DNA from: Symsagittifera roscoffensis
Taxonomy: Eukaryota; Xenacoelomorpha; Acoela; Convolutidae
Assembly (NCBI RefSeq): GCF_963678635.1
Contig: NC_087064.1
Location: 26,516,189 to 26,580,188, forward strand
DNA: 64,000 bases
Reading direction: 5' to 3'
A model generated the notes under the pieces. That model made no database searches. It had not been told where the DNA came from and saw only the letters and a list, made by a program, of their open reading frames with translations. Shown here in pieces: positions 43,413-54,276 of this stretch (positions are counted from its first letter, which is position 1; every line of letters starts with the position of its first letter). The position numbers were made by a program, and so were the translations under genes.

Positions 43413-44312
43413 TGTAACATTCGCCCGGAAGTACATATCGACAGAAAATAAAGCTAAGTTATGAAACGACTAAACATAGCTCTACATGCTTTTAACCGTC
43501 TCTGCCAATGCCAGTTCTCTGTGTGGTCCTTTAAACATCGGGTCGAGATAATCATTACTGTTTCGGGCTATCGGTCAGCACGCTCAGATTAACTTAGTTA
43601 CATGCAAAAAAGTGAGCTCATGACTGGGTTTCAGTATCCCCAGACAAGGAGGTCACCCCAAAAAACAGGGCTATTACTTATTTATTACATTACTCTTGTT
43701 TTTTTTCAGAAGATGAAAATCATCATATCCATCGGAGATGGATCAACCCCTTTCCTCAACTCATAGCCTCTCATTATCCGAAAACGATCCAGATGCTATA
43801 AATTCAATTCAGGACACAACCGGAAGCCAAATGTTGTTAAAATGGAGTTTCAGTTTCCTTCCCGAGACCCCTCCGGACTCCTGAACCAGGATGAAGAGCG
43901 ATATCATCGTCCTTCTGGAAGGGTGACAAAGTCCTCCCAATACACCTTCTGACTCTCGGGAAGTCCTCGGCAACGCTTGCACAGTTTCAATCGTCACAAT
44001 TCGGAATGGTCCCCCGTCACTGTCGCCAATTACAGTTCTATCGTTCTTAAAAACCCCTCAGGCGTCCCTCTGTGTCAGCGAAAATGGTTCTTCTGTTTTC
44101 TCACATTTTCAATTACTGCAAAGTTTTAAGGTCGTGACATGTCTTTATTTCAGAACGAATTTATAAAATTTATTTCGTCACTCCAAACTGATCTTTCCTA
44201 TTTCGTAAAATTGTACGACTAGCATAGTTAATCTATTGAAACTGCCAATCTTCCCACTCAGATATCACATTGATAATTCTATGCAATTTGGCGCCATTTA
44301 TGTCAAATGTCA
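43413..44312. repeat. Solo LTR of a Ty3/gypsy-like family, 900 bp
   Basis: It starts TGTAACATTCGCCCGG and ends AAATGTCA, exactly 900 bp. Flanks TGTTC (43408-43412) and TATTC (44313-44317) look like a 5-bp target duplication with one change, and copy B has an uninterrupted sequence here. The first 600 bp match the sequence starting at 44782. No coding sequence. Assignment as an LTR is inference from ends, flanks and repetition. Confidence 0.6.
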
Positions 44313-44781
44313 TATTCCCTTAGTTATATGTTTCCATTCCAACCACATGAAAACTAGGAAGGATTTTTCAATTCAGTTGTGTTGTTTTTTTTTTCGTTTC
44401 CGCGTAAAATCAGGTACCGCAAATGACTATTGGACTGATTCTAGTGATATAACATTTTAAAACTTTTTTGCAATTTGACGGAAAAAAACCTGAAAAAATA
44501 ATCCGGTGTCGAGGAAAACTGGTTTAAATTTTGACTTTTTTCAATTTCTAGCAAGTAAAGCAACCGAGAAGGCTTATATAGCAAGCGATTGAGAAGGATT
44601 AGCTGTGAAGTTTTTGATCAGTGCCTGAAAGATTTGTTTTACTCTTAGTAAAATTAGGTTTCAATTTTTTAGCGCCAATTGGGGAATAAAAAAAAGTTTC
44701 TGCCGCAAAAAATTTAAGAATTCTTATAAAACTTTTTTGATTCAAGTTGCCCTTACTATGATCTTGGAATATGCATTTGTT

Positions 44782-45692
44782 TGTAACATTCGCCCGGAAG
44801 ATACATATCGACGGAAAATAAAACTAAGTCCTAAGACGACTGGCTAACGTCTAAACAGAGCTTTACATGCTTTTAACCGTCTCTACCAAGCCAGTGCTTT
44901 CTGTGGTCTTTCTAACACCGGGTCGACAAAAAAACGTTACTGCTTTCGGCTTCGGTCAAAACACTCAAATTAACTTAATTACATGCAGAAATAGTGAGCT
45001 CATGGCTGGGTCTCAGTATCCCCAGACCACGAGGTCACTCCTAAAAACAGGGCTACTACTACTTATTGAATTATTATTGTTTTTGTTCAGTAGATTAAAA
45101 TCATCATCTCCATCGAAGATGGATCAACCCTTTCCCCCAACTCCTAGCTTCTCATCTTAGTAGAATGAATTCAGATGTTAATTGAATTCAAATCAGGACA
45201 TGACAGGAAAGCTAAAAGTTTATATAAAACACTAATAGTTCCAGTCCCGAGACCCCTCCGGATTCTTGAATCCGGGGAAATAAGGCTCTTATTCTCCTTC
45301 CGGAAGGCTGGTTGTCCACCCTTCACCGTTGTTCGCAACGGCCTTGCAACTATTGTAGCGACACAATAGTTGCAACTCGGAGCGGTCTCTGCTACTTCTG
45401 CAAATCGTCGTTGTTTTTCAAGCACAATTCTCGTTGTTCACGCTATCGCAACTAATGTTGTTGTGTTTTCTTCGACTGTCTGCCAAAATGGCCGTTTCTG
45501 ACGTTTCTCAGAAATATGACGTCATACTTCGAATTTTTAAAATTTCAAAATACCAGAATATCTTGACCTTCACCGTTTGATTAATAGTCCCAATAACGTC
45601 GTTAATCGCTTAAAACCATCAGTTCGGAATGTTCGCTGCTAAATTTCCAAATCTGCTGAATCTGCATTTTGATCCATTCTGGTCGAATGTCA
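44782..45692. repeat. LTR-like sequence related to the solo LTR
   Basis: It begins TGTAACATTCGCCCGG and matches 43413 onward for about 600 bp (shared: CATGCTTTTAACCGTCTCT, GTGAGCTCATG, CAGTATCCCCAGAC, CCGAGACCCCTCCGGA), then fades. A likely end is near GAATGTCA at 45692, but this is uncertain. The left flank TTGTT does not recur at that end, so it is not a simple solo LTR. Confidence 0.5.
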
Positions 45693-46578
45693 CATACTTC
45701 CCGGACAGTCCGGTCAATGTCCTCATTGAATCTCGCAATTTTCGTAAAATAGGTACAGTGTCATCGAACAGAATTTACAAAATGCACGAAACCTGAAACT
45801 CTCCTTGCCACAACATAACAATCATAAAACACACTGACGAAAATTAAATTGAGTACTCACATATCGGCACAGTCGAGAATTGGGATAACTAAATTAATCA
45901 GTAACTCTAGCATTAAGTATAATAACTTGAGAAGTTTGCTACTAATAAATTCCAACAAGGGAAATAAGATTTGACTCGAGAATTAAGTTTTGGAACTGGA
46001 CCATTGGGATACCCCAGCTGTCCACCTTTCCTCTGAGGGTTCACTCTGGTTCACTTCTTCTTTGTCTTTGCTCTGTTTACAATCGCTCTGCTTCCTATTC
46101 AGGATAGGACAGCTCTACTCGCGTTTGATTTATATCTGGAAATTGAGAATAGCAATTTCCCGCGGCGTTTTTTCAAGTTTTTTCCCGCGATTGTAATTTG
46201 GTTGTTCTGATCTTGTCTTTCTGAGATTTTCAGTTTTCGCGAGAAAGTTGAGCATGACAGGCTCAATTCGAATTTTTGAAAAATTACATTTCATCCCAAA
46301 ATTACGTAGTTCGTATTCCTCAAGGTCAAACTTCCAAATATGACCGACTGGCACATCACTAATTCATAAAAACCATCAATTTTCTCGGTTAGATGTTCCA
46401 ATAAAAATTCGAATGCGAAATTGCATTTTGACCATTCTGGTCGAATGTCACATACTCCCCGGACAGCCCTATCAATGTCCTCATTGAGTCCCGTAGTCTT
46501 CATCAAAATGGTACAGTGCCATCGAACAGAGTTTACAAAATGCATGAAATCACTCTTATCCACGTCATATCGACTCAC
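45620..46578 (-). repeat. Duplicated segment with small coding-like patch
   Basis: About 190 bp at 45610-45795 and 46370-46562 are diverged copies. On the minus strand both read a patch FVNSVRWHCT followed by NEDIDR and VCDIRPEW. The copy at 46291-46578 is an open frame of 95 residues; the other is interrupted. I do not recognise the protein. Its presence twice next to the LTR suggests a retroelement 3' region. Confidence 0.5.
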
Positions 46579-46599
46579 TGCAGAATATAAATGGCATCA

Positions 46600-47358
46600 T
46601 ACTACATCACTATAGCCTTCAAAGTCTTTCATTAATCTGCACATTGAGGATATGATCTAAGATAAAAACATCTTTTCTGACTTCCAATGTCAATGTCCTG
46701 ATTAAAACTTTTTCTCCTAGATTTAAAAGATGTTGCTTTGCAGGACAGAACTGCCAACCAACAAGCTAAAATTATCCTACCATGCTTCTTCCCTTCGGAA
46801 ATCTTGCTTGTTATCGTCCTGAATATTAAAACTAAGAAACTCTGTGATTAGAAAGAACAATGAAACCATCTCCAAGCCTTTCATCTCGCCACAAAGTGAT
46901 CAGTTCTCCTAGCTGATTAAAAACAGTCATGCAGGCTGGAATATTTAAATATACTCTTTCACTCAAACCTTTCTAAGTAAATAGTAAGTAAGTGATTCTA
47001 AAGCCTTTTAACTAAAATCAAAATGCAAATTTATAAATGCAACAACTTCAAAACTCAACTAAATGTTTCAGTTTTCAATTACAACTTGGTTGCTTAGTTT
47101 CTCACTTGAGTTTTTTTACACACATAAAAGTAATCTGAGTTTTAACTTTTTCTTCATCACTCCTTTGTTTTTTTCTTTTTTCGTCGTTTAAAAGTTCTAA
47201 AACTTCTAAATTCTTCTAATTTCGTCTCTTTTTGCGTCTCGTTTTTCGGTCATTCGTCAATGTTCCATCTCTTCCTCCTGTGATACTGACTCTGCACTTT
47301 CAGTTTCTGTGTCTTGCAACACATCATTAGCTATTCTGACGCTGTTGGAAGCAGTCCT
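46600..47358. other. Noncoding, AT-rich 3' region
   Basis: No gene seen. On the minus strand the part near 47130-47200 is purine-rich (polypyrimidine on the plus strand, CCTTTGTTTTTTTCTTTTTT), which could include a polypurine tract, but it is far from the LTR-like sequence. Confidence 0.4.
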
Positions 47359-48443
47359 TCAACACTTCTGCTCCTCCACCCTCTGTTTGCAACAAGGTAG
47401 GGGATCCACGTTAGATTCTCTGTTCCTGCAGAAGCTGTTGTGGAGGCACAACGTCACATTTCTCTCCAAATCTTCCTTCAACATCTCTGCCTTCTCCTTT
47501 CCACTACGTTCACTTGTCCTGGAACTTTTTTTCACAGCGGTGGTCACTGCATTCCGATGAGTCACGAGATTTCGCTTGAAAACTCCTGCTTCAATGTCCA
47601 GCTGATGTTCACTGTACACTCTGCCGTGCTTCGACATATGCTTCTTAGCATATTCGTACAACCATGCAGTCATGTTAGCTCTGAACCATGGAATCAATCG
47701 TTTTCTTGCCCATATCTTCTTCACTTCCATCGGAATGTTTAGAATCTTGCACATTGTCTCAAAAAGATCTAAATCTTTCAGACTATCCAATTTCCGCAAC
47801 TGTTCTCTCGTCGGTGCCTCCTGTCTATTGTTTTCTTTCACATGAGCTTCCAGCCATCGTATCGCCATCATAACTCCCACTATCACTATTGTTACGGGCT
47901 GTGATGAGTCTGGTAAACCCATGGAGAGCAGCTCTCCAGAGTCCCAGATCAACACCAGATTACTACTCTTGGGATACCACCAGGTCTGCAGCAAGCAGTG
48001 GCTGGGAAACTCGTCATTTGTCAACATGATGCTCCTCCATTTACGTTTTCCCGAAGCTTCCAGCAATGGTTCCACTTCCATCATCACTCGGTGGACTTCA
48101 TCATTCTCATCTACTGCATTGTAATCTAAGCCAGTTGATCCTCTCTGTTTCTGTCTCTCAAAGTCACTGAAGTTCCCACTCACGTATCCCATGAACTTCT
48201 TTCCCAGTATCGATTCCAACTCCTCCTTGTTCTCTCTGGAACTGCTGAGAGCATCTTACATAGCAACTCGTAAGATTTCTCGGAAATTCTCGTTAGTCTA
48301 ACACACTTCGGCACTGAGAAGGCTTGATCCACGATCGTTCTCGTACTCTTTACATCCACAGCTACGAAATGTACCGGGTATCTGCTCTTGCACATTGGAG
48401 CCAATGTCGAACCCACCAAATATCGTGCTCCTGATGGTCTACA
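47359..48443 (-). pseudogene. Accessory protein D, unknown, frameshifted
   Basis: Two frames join near 48230. The N-terminal piece (to 48419) contains STLAPMCKSRYPVHFVAVDV and VPKCVRLTRISEKSYELL. The C-terminal piece is 286 residues from ESILGKKFMGYVSGNF, with a hydrophobic segment PVTIVIVGVMMAIRWLEAHV and a Cys-rich basic end (CLHNSFCRNRES, PLPCCKQRVEEQKC). Total about 350 residues. No known domain. It follows protein C within a few bases on the same strand, and C's stop TAATG overlaps an ATG that is immediately closed by TAG. It is the most 3' gene of the block. Confidence 0.5.
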
Positions 48444-50845
48444 TTAAGTCTCACTGTGTCTGATGTTCATTTCCGTCTCGATCGCTTCCCTCCATTTTCC
48501 TATGTTTTTCTGCTCGGTTTGCAGAACTCCTGGGAATAATTCTACACTGATGGCAGTGACCATCTCATGTCTCTGTTCTAGATTCAATAGTGACTCTAGA
48601 GAACTAAACATGCTGTAGAATCTTAGTGCAGTCACTAAATTCCCCTCGGTTCCTCCATGACAATCCGCTATCAGTTCCTTTTCCGTTCTTGCTTTCATCA
48701 CGACATTCCCAAACAATATCTTCAATTGCTTGTGTTGTCTCTCTAGGGTCTTCACACAGTCCAGACCTCCACAAACGTGACCCTCCAGTCCACAGACTTC
48801 CGCCAGACAGCTACCAGGTTTGACCCAGTCTTGTGGTCCCCAGCCAGGCAACTCCACTTTATCTTCACCATTATATATGATGTTAAGGTCACGCAGGTTA
48901 CAGTCTGCATTCAGCTCCCTCTGCACGTCTTGTGTCGCCCGTAATATCGAGTCAGCGTTGGGACTAGGACACCATGATGGCCTCATCAATTCCCACACTG
49001 CCATCAAGCTCGTTCTCAGTAATTCATCTGAGAATCCCAACCCAAACTCCACTCTTTTGTCGGAATTTGGTACGGAAGGTGCAGTCACCTCTTCTTCCAA
49101 GACTAGTCCCAATTTGGTCTGTGGATTAATAGCGCTCTTAATCGTTAGAATTCTCGACGTCCAGAATCTCAGTAACACTGCCTGCTCGTAATCGAAGAAG
49201 CAATCGCGTATGTCTTCACTCAGGAAAGGATTGTACGCTATCCCTATGATTCCAGACACGTAGCTGTACGATTTCTTCTTGATCGGTCCACAGTATTCAC
49301 TGGATTTCGGCAGTGCCCCCATAGATTCTTTAGTGAGTCTGAGCTCCTTGTTTGAGAACTTCCTGATTTCGTCTATCTTTCTCATGGGCTCTAATTCCTC
49401 GGGTTCTTTCATATTCACCCTCCTCGGTTTGCTTTGCTGCATATCCAGCAGTGCTAGCAAGAGTAAGGCTTTCGCTCGCTCATCGCCTTCCCTCAACACC
49501 TTAACACAAGTGTTCAAGGCAGGTACTGAAATCTGCTCTATCATGAATCGAATGAAACAGAGAGCGTCTCTCCGCTTCGCACACTCTACTGCTGCTCCCT
49601 CCTGGACTATCAGATCCCTCAGGTTCGTCATAAAGAAAACCTTCTCTTCTTTTGACCTCTTCCTTTCTTCTGAATCATATTCTTTGCGAGTCAATCCCAT
49701 CATGCACCAGGCAAACCTCAGTTGTAACTCTGTTCTTACGTAAGGTACTGCCATGAGAGCGTGTATTCTTGGCGTAGTCCTCATCTCTTCTTCGAAGTAC
49801 CTTAACACCACTGCTTTCCATGGAAGGCTCATCAACTGCTCCATCGTTTCTGCCTGTATCTCAGACGACGCTAAAGTCCCGTACGCCTTTTGCTTGAGGG
49901 TGGTGCCTTGCAACATTGTCTCCAGATAACCCTCCATGGCACTCTTATCTTCCAGAGCCATCACGTACCCTCTAGCCGAGTTTCGGTACTCCAACATTTC
50001 CATGTATCCACCGGCGGGTTCATCTATCGACACAGCCTCCGATATTGTCAGTCGGTTGTATTCTACTGGTACTAGTTGTCCTGCGACATTTCCTTTTCCG
50101 TGATTCATGGAAGATGGCTTAAAGTCTTTCATTGCGCTCTCTCCACATTGGCTGAGTATTTCCATTTCTAAGGTTGCTCCAGTCAGAGTGCGGTCACTCC
50201 TTTTGGATTTATAACCTGTTGACTTTATTCCCGCCATGAGAATGGGTGGCACCATCGCTATATCAGTCAACATTTTATCTGTGCCAGGCAATTGATAATC
50301 ACCTTGTCCCAAATCCATGACCTCTTCGACTCGTTTCCTTTTCGCTGAATTGACAGCTTTCATCGATATCTCCGAATCCACCTTCGTCTTTCCTACTCTC
50401 CTCGGCATCACTCTGCTGCCTAAATTCGTTTTCATCGCATTGATCTTATCAATCACCAATTTCCATCGCATCGTTCCTCTCCTGGTTCTTGACAGATACA
50501 CCACCTCTCCTTTATCGTCCTGCGGTGTCATCTTAATGCGAGAATTCGCTTCACTTTCATCAGTGGCTGAGTCAATCAACAACTCACTCAATCTCCCTTC
50601 ACACTCATCAAGCTTGTCAAGGACTTCCCGCATCAAGGGTCGGTTGAGACCTGTCTTCAGAATGGACTGGGTCCCATAGCTCTGAACCACTGTCCAGACT
50701 TCTTCCATGAACGCCACTCTGTCCAATCTGCATCCCGTCCTACTTTCATGGTCTCGGTGATGTACTTCCCATTCTTCTTCGGCAACTTTCCGAAGAAAGG
50801 TACTCGGGCTGAGCCCTCTATTCTTCCTCTTCTAGGTGATTCCAT
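48444..50845 (-). pseudogene. Accessory protein C, large unknown protein
   Basis: A 760-residue uninterrupted frame (48444-50726) is preceded by a short piece from ATG 50845 (MESPRRGRIEGSARVPFFGK) in another frame, so one base change near 50730 probably separates them. It is charged and helical, with a possible nuclear localisation stretch SAKRKRVEEVMD, a Met/Glu-rich middle, KSKRSDRTLTGATLEM, and a Cys-containing C-terminal part (CLAEVCGLEGHVCGGLDC). I recognise no enzyme motif, zinc finger or membrane helix. Its length and near intactness in a decayed neighbourhood are notable. The spacing to gene B is about 130 bp. Confidence 0.55.
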
Positions 50846-50974
50846 GAGGATTCTTTGTTCGTTACTTCTTCAATTGCCAGGAGAGCTGCTCTCCGGCAAA
50901 TTCCGTTTCATTTCCATAAAGGCTGACGGAGGCTCCAGTGTCGAAATGCCTTCATCCGCTGGCTCAGTCGTCTC

Positions 50975-52276
50975 TTACGTATCCGCGTTGTTCTCAATAT
51001 CACTGAAGATAATGAAATCCAGGCTGGATACTCCTCCTGTCGATGCCCTGTCGTCTTCCCCACCAGCTTGACTTGCATCTTGTTGCATGGGTTCTTCGGT
51101 TTGACGGCTTCCTCCCTGTCCGTCATCTCCTTCTGACATATCTCTCTTTGAGCTCGATGGTCCTTGTTTATCATTGTCGGTTCCTTCCGGAAACTTCGGT
51201 AAGATCAATGTACCGGCCGATCTATCTTCCTCTTCTCCATGGACCACTTTGACTTCCTCGCAGCCGAAGGGTGCTAGGAAGGTTCTCGTTCGCAGCGTCC
51301 CTACTACCGTCAACTCCGGTTTCACACTAGTCAGGATCAAGGAGGCTTCAGGCAGCTCGGTCCTGCCTCTCATTTTCATAGGCGCCAAGCCTAATCCCGC
51401 CCATTCTTCATCAAATCTTCCAGGCTTGGGAGTCGCGGCGTTGCTTATTCGTCTTCTCGTCGCTTGATCCGTATAGGCAAATCGCGTGTACTGTAACACA
51501 GCGGCATTTCTTCCCACAAAGTATGTATCCATCGTTGCTACGAAATTCCCTGTTCTCCTTTCATTGGTTTCGAATGCTCTCAACCTAGGAGTTTGTACCA
51601 CGGAGACTGCTTCGAGCAACATCCTTCTTATCAGAGGGAATTCAGGGATTGCCTCCGGCAGCTTCTCGTAATCACCCCAGTCCTTCATCTCTTCTCTCAC
51701 TTTATGATATGTTGCAGTGAGACGAGGCACTCTGGTTATCTCACCATTCGTTTTATCATAGGGTCTCAGATTCCAAAGCTTCGGAAACACTTCGATGTGT
51801 CCTCTTTCTACTTCTCCCATGCGATCACGGAAGTGATCGTCAAAAGCAAAACTGATGACTGTCATCTCTGGCTCTGATATTTTCGCAAATAACAGATCTT
51901 CACTCATGAGCTCCCGCATTGTGTGATGCTCACACCAGTTCAGTGCACTACCGTCCACTGCTGATTTGAGGTTCAGGTGCAGCACCGACCTCCTATATGC
52001 CTCCACCTTAACATCAGGGAACACAAACGTGACTGCTGGTCCATAGATCACTGTCACAAACTCTGTGACTCCACTGATCAGTGTTAAGGGATCGGTTCTC
52101 ATAGCCAAGCTCAGATCGGTTAACAGGGGCATGCCTCCAACATGTCGTCTAACATCTTCTTCTCTTTCGATAGTCTCATCTTCTCCCGTTCCAAAGCGAT
52201 TTTGTTGTAAGAGATATTGGATAAGAGTGTGTCTCAGGTCTCTTATCTTATTCCACGAGTCCGTGGATTTCTTCAT
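50975..52276 (-). CDS. Accessory protein B, unknown, intact
   Basis: I choose ATG 52276 (MKKSTDSWNKIRDLRHTLIQ), 2 bp after the stop of the preceding gene, giving about 433 residues; the open frame reaches further upstream but overlaps that gene. The middle is a mixed alpha/beta region (FVTVIYGPAVTFVFPDVKVE, AVSVVQTPRLRAFETNERRT, YFVGRNAAVLQYTRFAYTDQ). The last 80 residues are acidic, Ser/Gly-rich and probably disordered. A capsid or RNA-binding role is conceivable from the shape only. No known domain. Confidence 0.55.
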   Translation of the reverse strand: MKKSTDSWNKIRDLRHTLIQYLLQQNRFGTGEDETIEREEDVRRHVGGMPLLTDLSLAMRTDPLTLISGVTEFVTVIYGPAVTFVFPDVKVEAYRRSVLHLNLKSAVDGSALNWCEHHTMRELMSEDLLFAKISEPEMTVISFAFDDHFRDRMGEVERGHIEVFPKLWNLRPYDKTNGEITRVPRLTATYHKVREEMKDWGDYEKLPEAIPEFPLIRRMLLEAVSVVQTPRLRAFETNERRTGNFVATMDTYFVGRNAAVLQYTRFAYTDQATRRRISNAATPKPGRFDEEWAGLGLAPMKMRGRTELPEASLILTSVKPELTVVGTLRTRTFLAPFGCEEVKVVHGEEEDRSAGTLILPKFPEGTDNDKQGPSSSKRDMSEGDDGQGGSRQTEEPMQQDASQAGGEDDRASTGGVSSLDFIIFSDIENNADT

Positions 52277-52278
52277 AT

Positions 52279-54276
52279 CTAAATTCCTCGCTCTCTCTCT
52301 CTCATCTGCTCTGGGCAACGTGTCAATTTCATTAGTCCTCCCAAATTTCCGTGGGTAATCGCAATCAGTGTTAGAAGCCCATCTAGCCGCAGGTTCTGGA
52401 TTCCTTCGGTGAGCAGCATCGCCGGTCCTTTCACGAAACTCTCTGCTCCAAACGTCACGAACAAGGCTAGTAGCTCCACTATTGACACTTCCACTACTGC
52501 TTGGAGCAATTCTTTTACCAAGTAATGAGAGACTTTCGGGTAGACTTTTTCCAAGAAGGACGCGGTCCATCCGGCTCCCAACCCTTCCAGCATGCTGTCT
52601 GTCCGTTCAAAGCCTTCCTGTCCCTTCACTTCCTGGGTCCAGAAGGTTTCCAGGGTAATCTGACACATTCTGTTTACAAATTCAGCAGTCTTTTCTCCGG
52701 CATTTTCCGCCAGGTTCACCTCTTTCAACAAATAAGCATAGATCTTCGTGACCATCACAGGGCCTTGCTCAAAAGCATCTGCACCCAATGCCGCTACTCG
52801 AGGATTTAGGTGTAGCCACTGGTTGGCTTCCGGCTTGATTCTCAAAACCATCACCTCCAAATGAGCTCTAGTCTCTAGTGAATTTTTCCTTCTCGTGTTT
52901 TCACCTGTCACTTCCATTGCTCGGATACATAAATCGTTGGACATCGCTGCAATCACTCGATGGTCGTCGTCTATTCCCGGTTTCAGTTTGAGCTGTCGAC
53001 TGAAATTGGACAGTTCCAACCCCAGCACCTCGTCCAACACTAACATGTGCAGCGCATGGTCCTTGAGTCCTCTCATCGCGTTCGAGATATCTGACCACAC
53101 TGCAGGTAGTTCAGCCCTGAGTGGCCTCAGGTTCTCCATCTCTATCATGCGATTTGAGGCTGATATGATCAAATTATATTTTCTTTCCGAAAGCAAGGTC
53201 ACAATCGCATACACGAATTTCAGTCCATCCGGGAGATGCGCATACCCCGGAGACAACGCGAATACTACTCTCAGTGTCACTTTGGTGAACGACCCCTCCT
53301 TCGTCGCATCCACCACTTCACCCATCGACTCAAGGATATCTTTTATCGCTGGCCACACAGCATTCTCTGCCGTTGTAGGATCTCTGAGTCTGCTCAGAAA
53401 ACCTCTACTGTGTAGATGGTCATTGATGCCAGCAAACACGATCGTAATTGGATTCATGTCCGTCTGCCTTTGTACCCCTATAGCCAGAGATACCGATTGC
53501 AGTAGGTCCAGGTCGACCGCTGCCAACCTTATAACGTCCGGCCAAAACAGAGACTTGGAGGTATACACGAACTCTGAAATCGCTACTATCATGATATTGG
53601 CCTTCCTCATTTCTGCTTTGTCATAGGCGGCGAAGATGGTCTCATCCTTCTTTATCGCTTTCAATCCGCCGTATCTTTGGACATCACCATCTGGATTTAC
53701 TAGTTTCGGGCATATTGTTTCTTTCACATGGCCAGGGGGTGTCGTCAGCTGCCTGCACATCTTCACGTGTTGTCCAATCGGCGCTCTCGTCGTCAGAAAT
53801 CTTCCTGGTCTCTCTTCACGATTCCCCTCATCATGATTCAACCTCACATCTTGCAATGGTCTCGCATTCACTGGTCCCATTGTGTTGTTAGAGGGCAGTC
53901 CCTCTAGGTCAGCAAATCTCAAAGCCGTCGTGGAGCTGAAATTTATGCTAGCGGCTATCAACCAGTCTACGCCGGTTATCGAGTACAGTCTGCTGACGGA
54001 TAGCGTCGCTCCATTCAGCATCCTCCTTGCATCTTCGATGAAGCTTACCCTCTGGAGATCCAGCTTCATTAGTTCGTCTTTGTATACATGCCAGGGAGAC
54101 GGTATGGGTCTTGACCACATCAACGAGCCTCTGCCCGGGCGTCTCTCCTCTCGACTGGTACTTGTCGTCTCCGATCTCGTGTCCGATCTAGACGTGCTGG
54201 TTGTCTCTTCGATTGGGTTGACAGGTCCTATTCTTCTCCTAGGATGGATGGTCCTCCTCACCGGCGCTTCTCCCAA
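52279..54276 (-). CDS. Accessory SGNH-like protein 2
   Basis: The open frame of 665 codons starts upstream of any ATG. The first ATG is at 54120 (MWSRPIPSPWHVYKDEL), after a Ser/Thr/Arg-rich linker. It contains ITIVFAGINDHLHSRGFL at about residue 283, which resembles the GxND block III of SGNH/GDSL hydrolases, and DDDHR at about 436-440 like block V. A clear nucleophile Ser block is not seen, so activity is doubtful. The frame may be the continuation of SGNH protein 1, since a one-base change at 54275 would join them within the Asp-His end of that domain. The second half (residues 450-665) is helical and unknown. Confidence 0.55.
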   Translation of the reverse strand: MGEAPVRRTIHPRRRIGPVNPIEETTSTSRSDTRSETTSTSREERRPGRGSLMWSRPIPSPWHVYKDELMKLDLQRVSFIEDARRMLNGATLSVSRLYSITGVDWLIAASINFSSTTALRFADLEGLPSNNTMGPVNARPLQDVRLNHDEGNREERPGRFLTTRAPIGQHVKMCRQLTTPPGHVKETICPKLVNPDGDVQRYGGLKAIKKDETIFAAYDKAEMRKANIMIVAISEFVYTSKSLFWPDVIRLAAVDLDLLQSVSLAIGVQRQTDMNPITIVFAGINDHLHSRGFLSRLRDPTTAENAVWPAIKDILESMGEVVDATKEGSFTKVTLRVVFALSPGYAHLPDGLKFVYAIVTLLSERKYNLIISASNRMIEMENLRPLRAELPAVWSDISNAMRGLKDHALHMLVLDEVLGLELSNFSRQLKLKPGIDDDHRVIAAMSNDLCIRAMEVTGENTRRKNSLETRAHLEVMVLRIKPEANQWLHLNPRVAALGADAFEQGPVMVTKIYAYLLKEVNLAENAGEKTAEFVNRMCQITLETFWTQEVKGQEGFERTDSMLEGLGAGWTASFLEKVYPKVSHYLVKELLQAVVEVSIVELLALFVTFGAESFVKGPAMLLTEGIQNLRLDGLLTLIAITHGNLGGLMKLTRCPEQMRERERGI

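Larger units (their letters stand above)
36430..44781 (+). repeat. Segmental duplication, copy C with three insertions
   Basis: The unit sequence occupies 36430-38642, 43125-43412 and 44313-44781. The intervening DNA is the BEL element and a solo LTR. A third LTR-bearing element begins at 44782, where the match to copy B (about 36160) breaks off. Joining these pieces restores the order seen in copy B. Confidence 0.65.
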
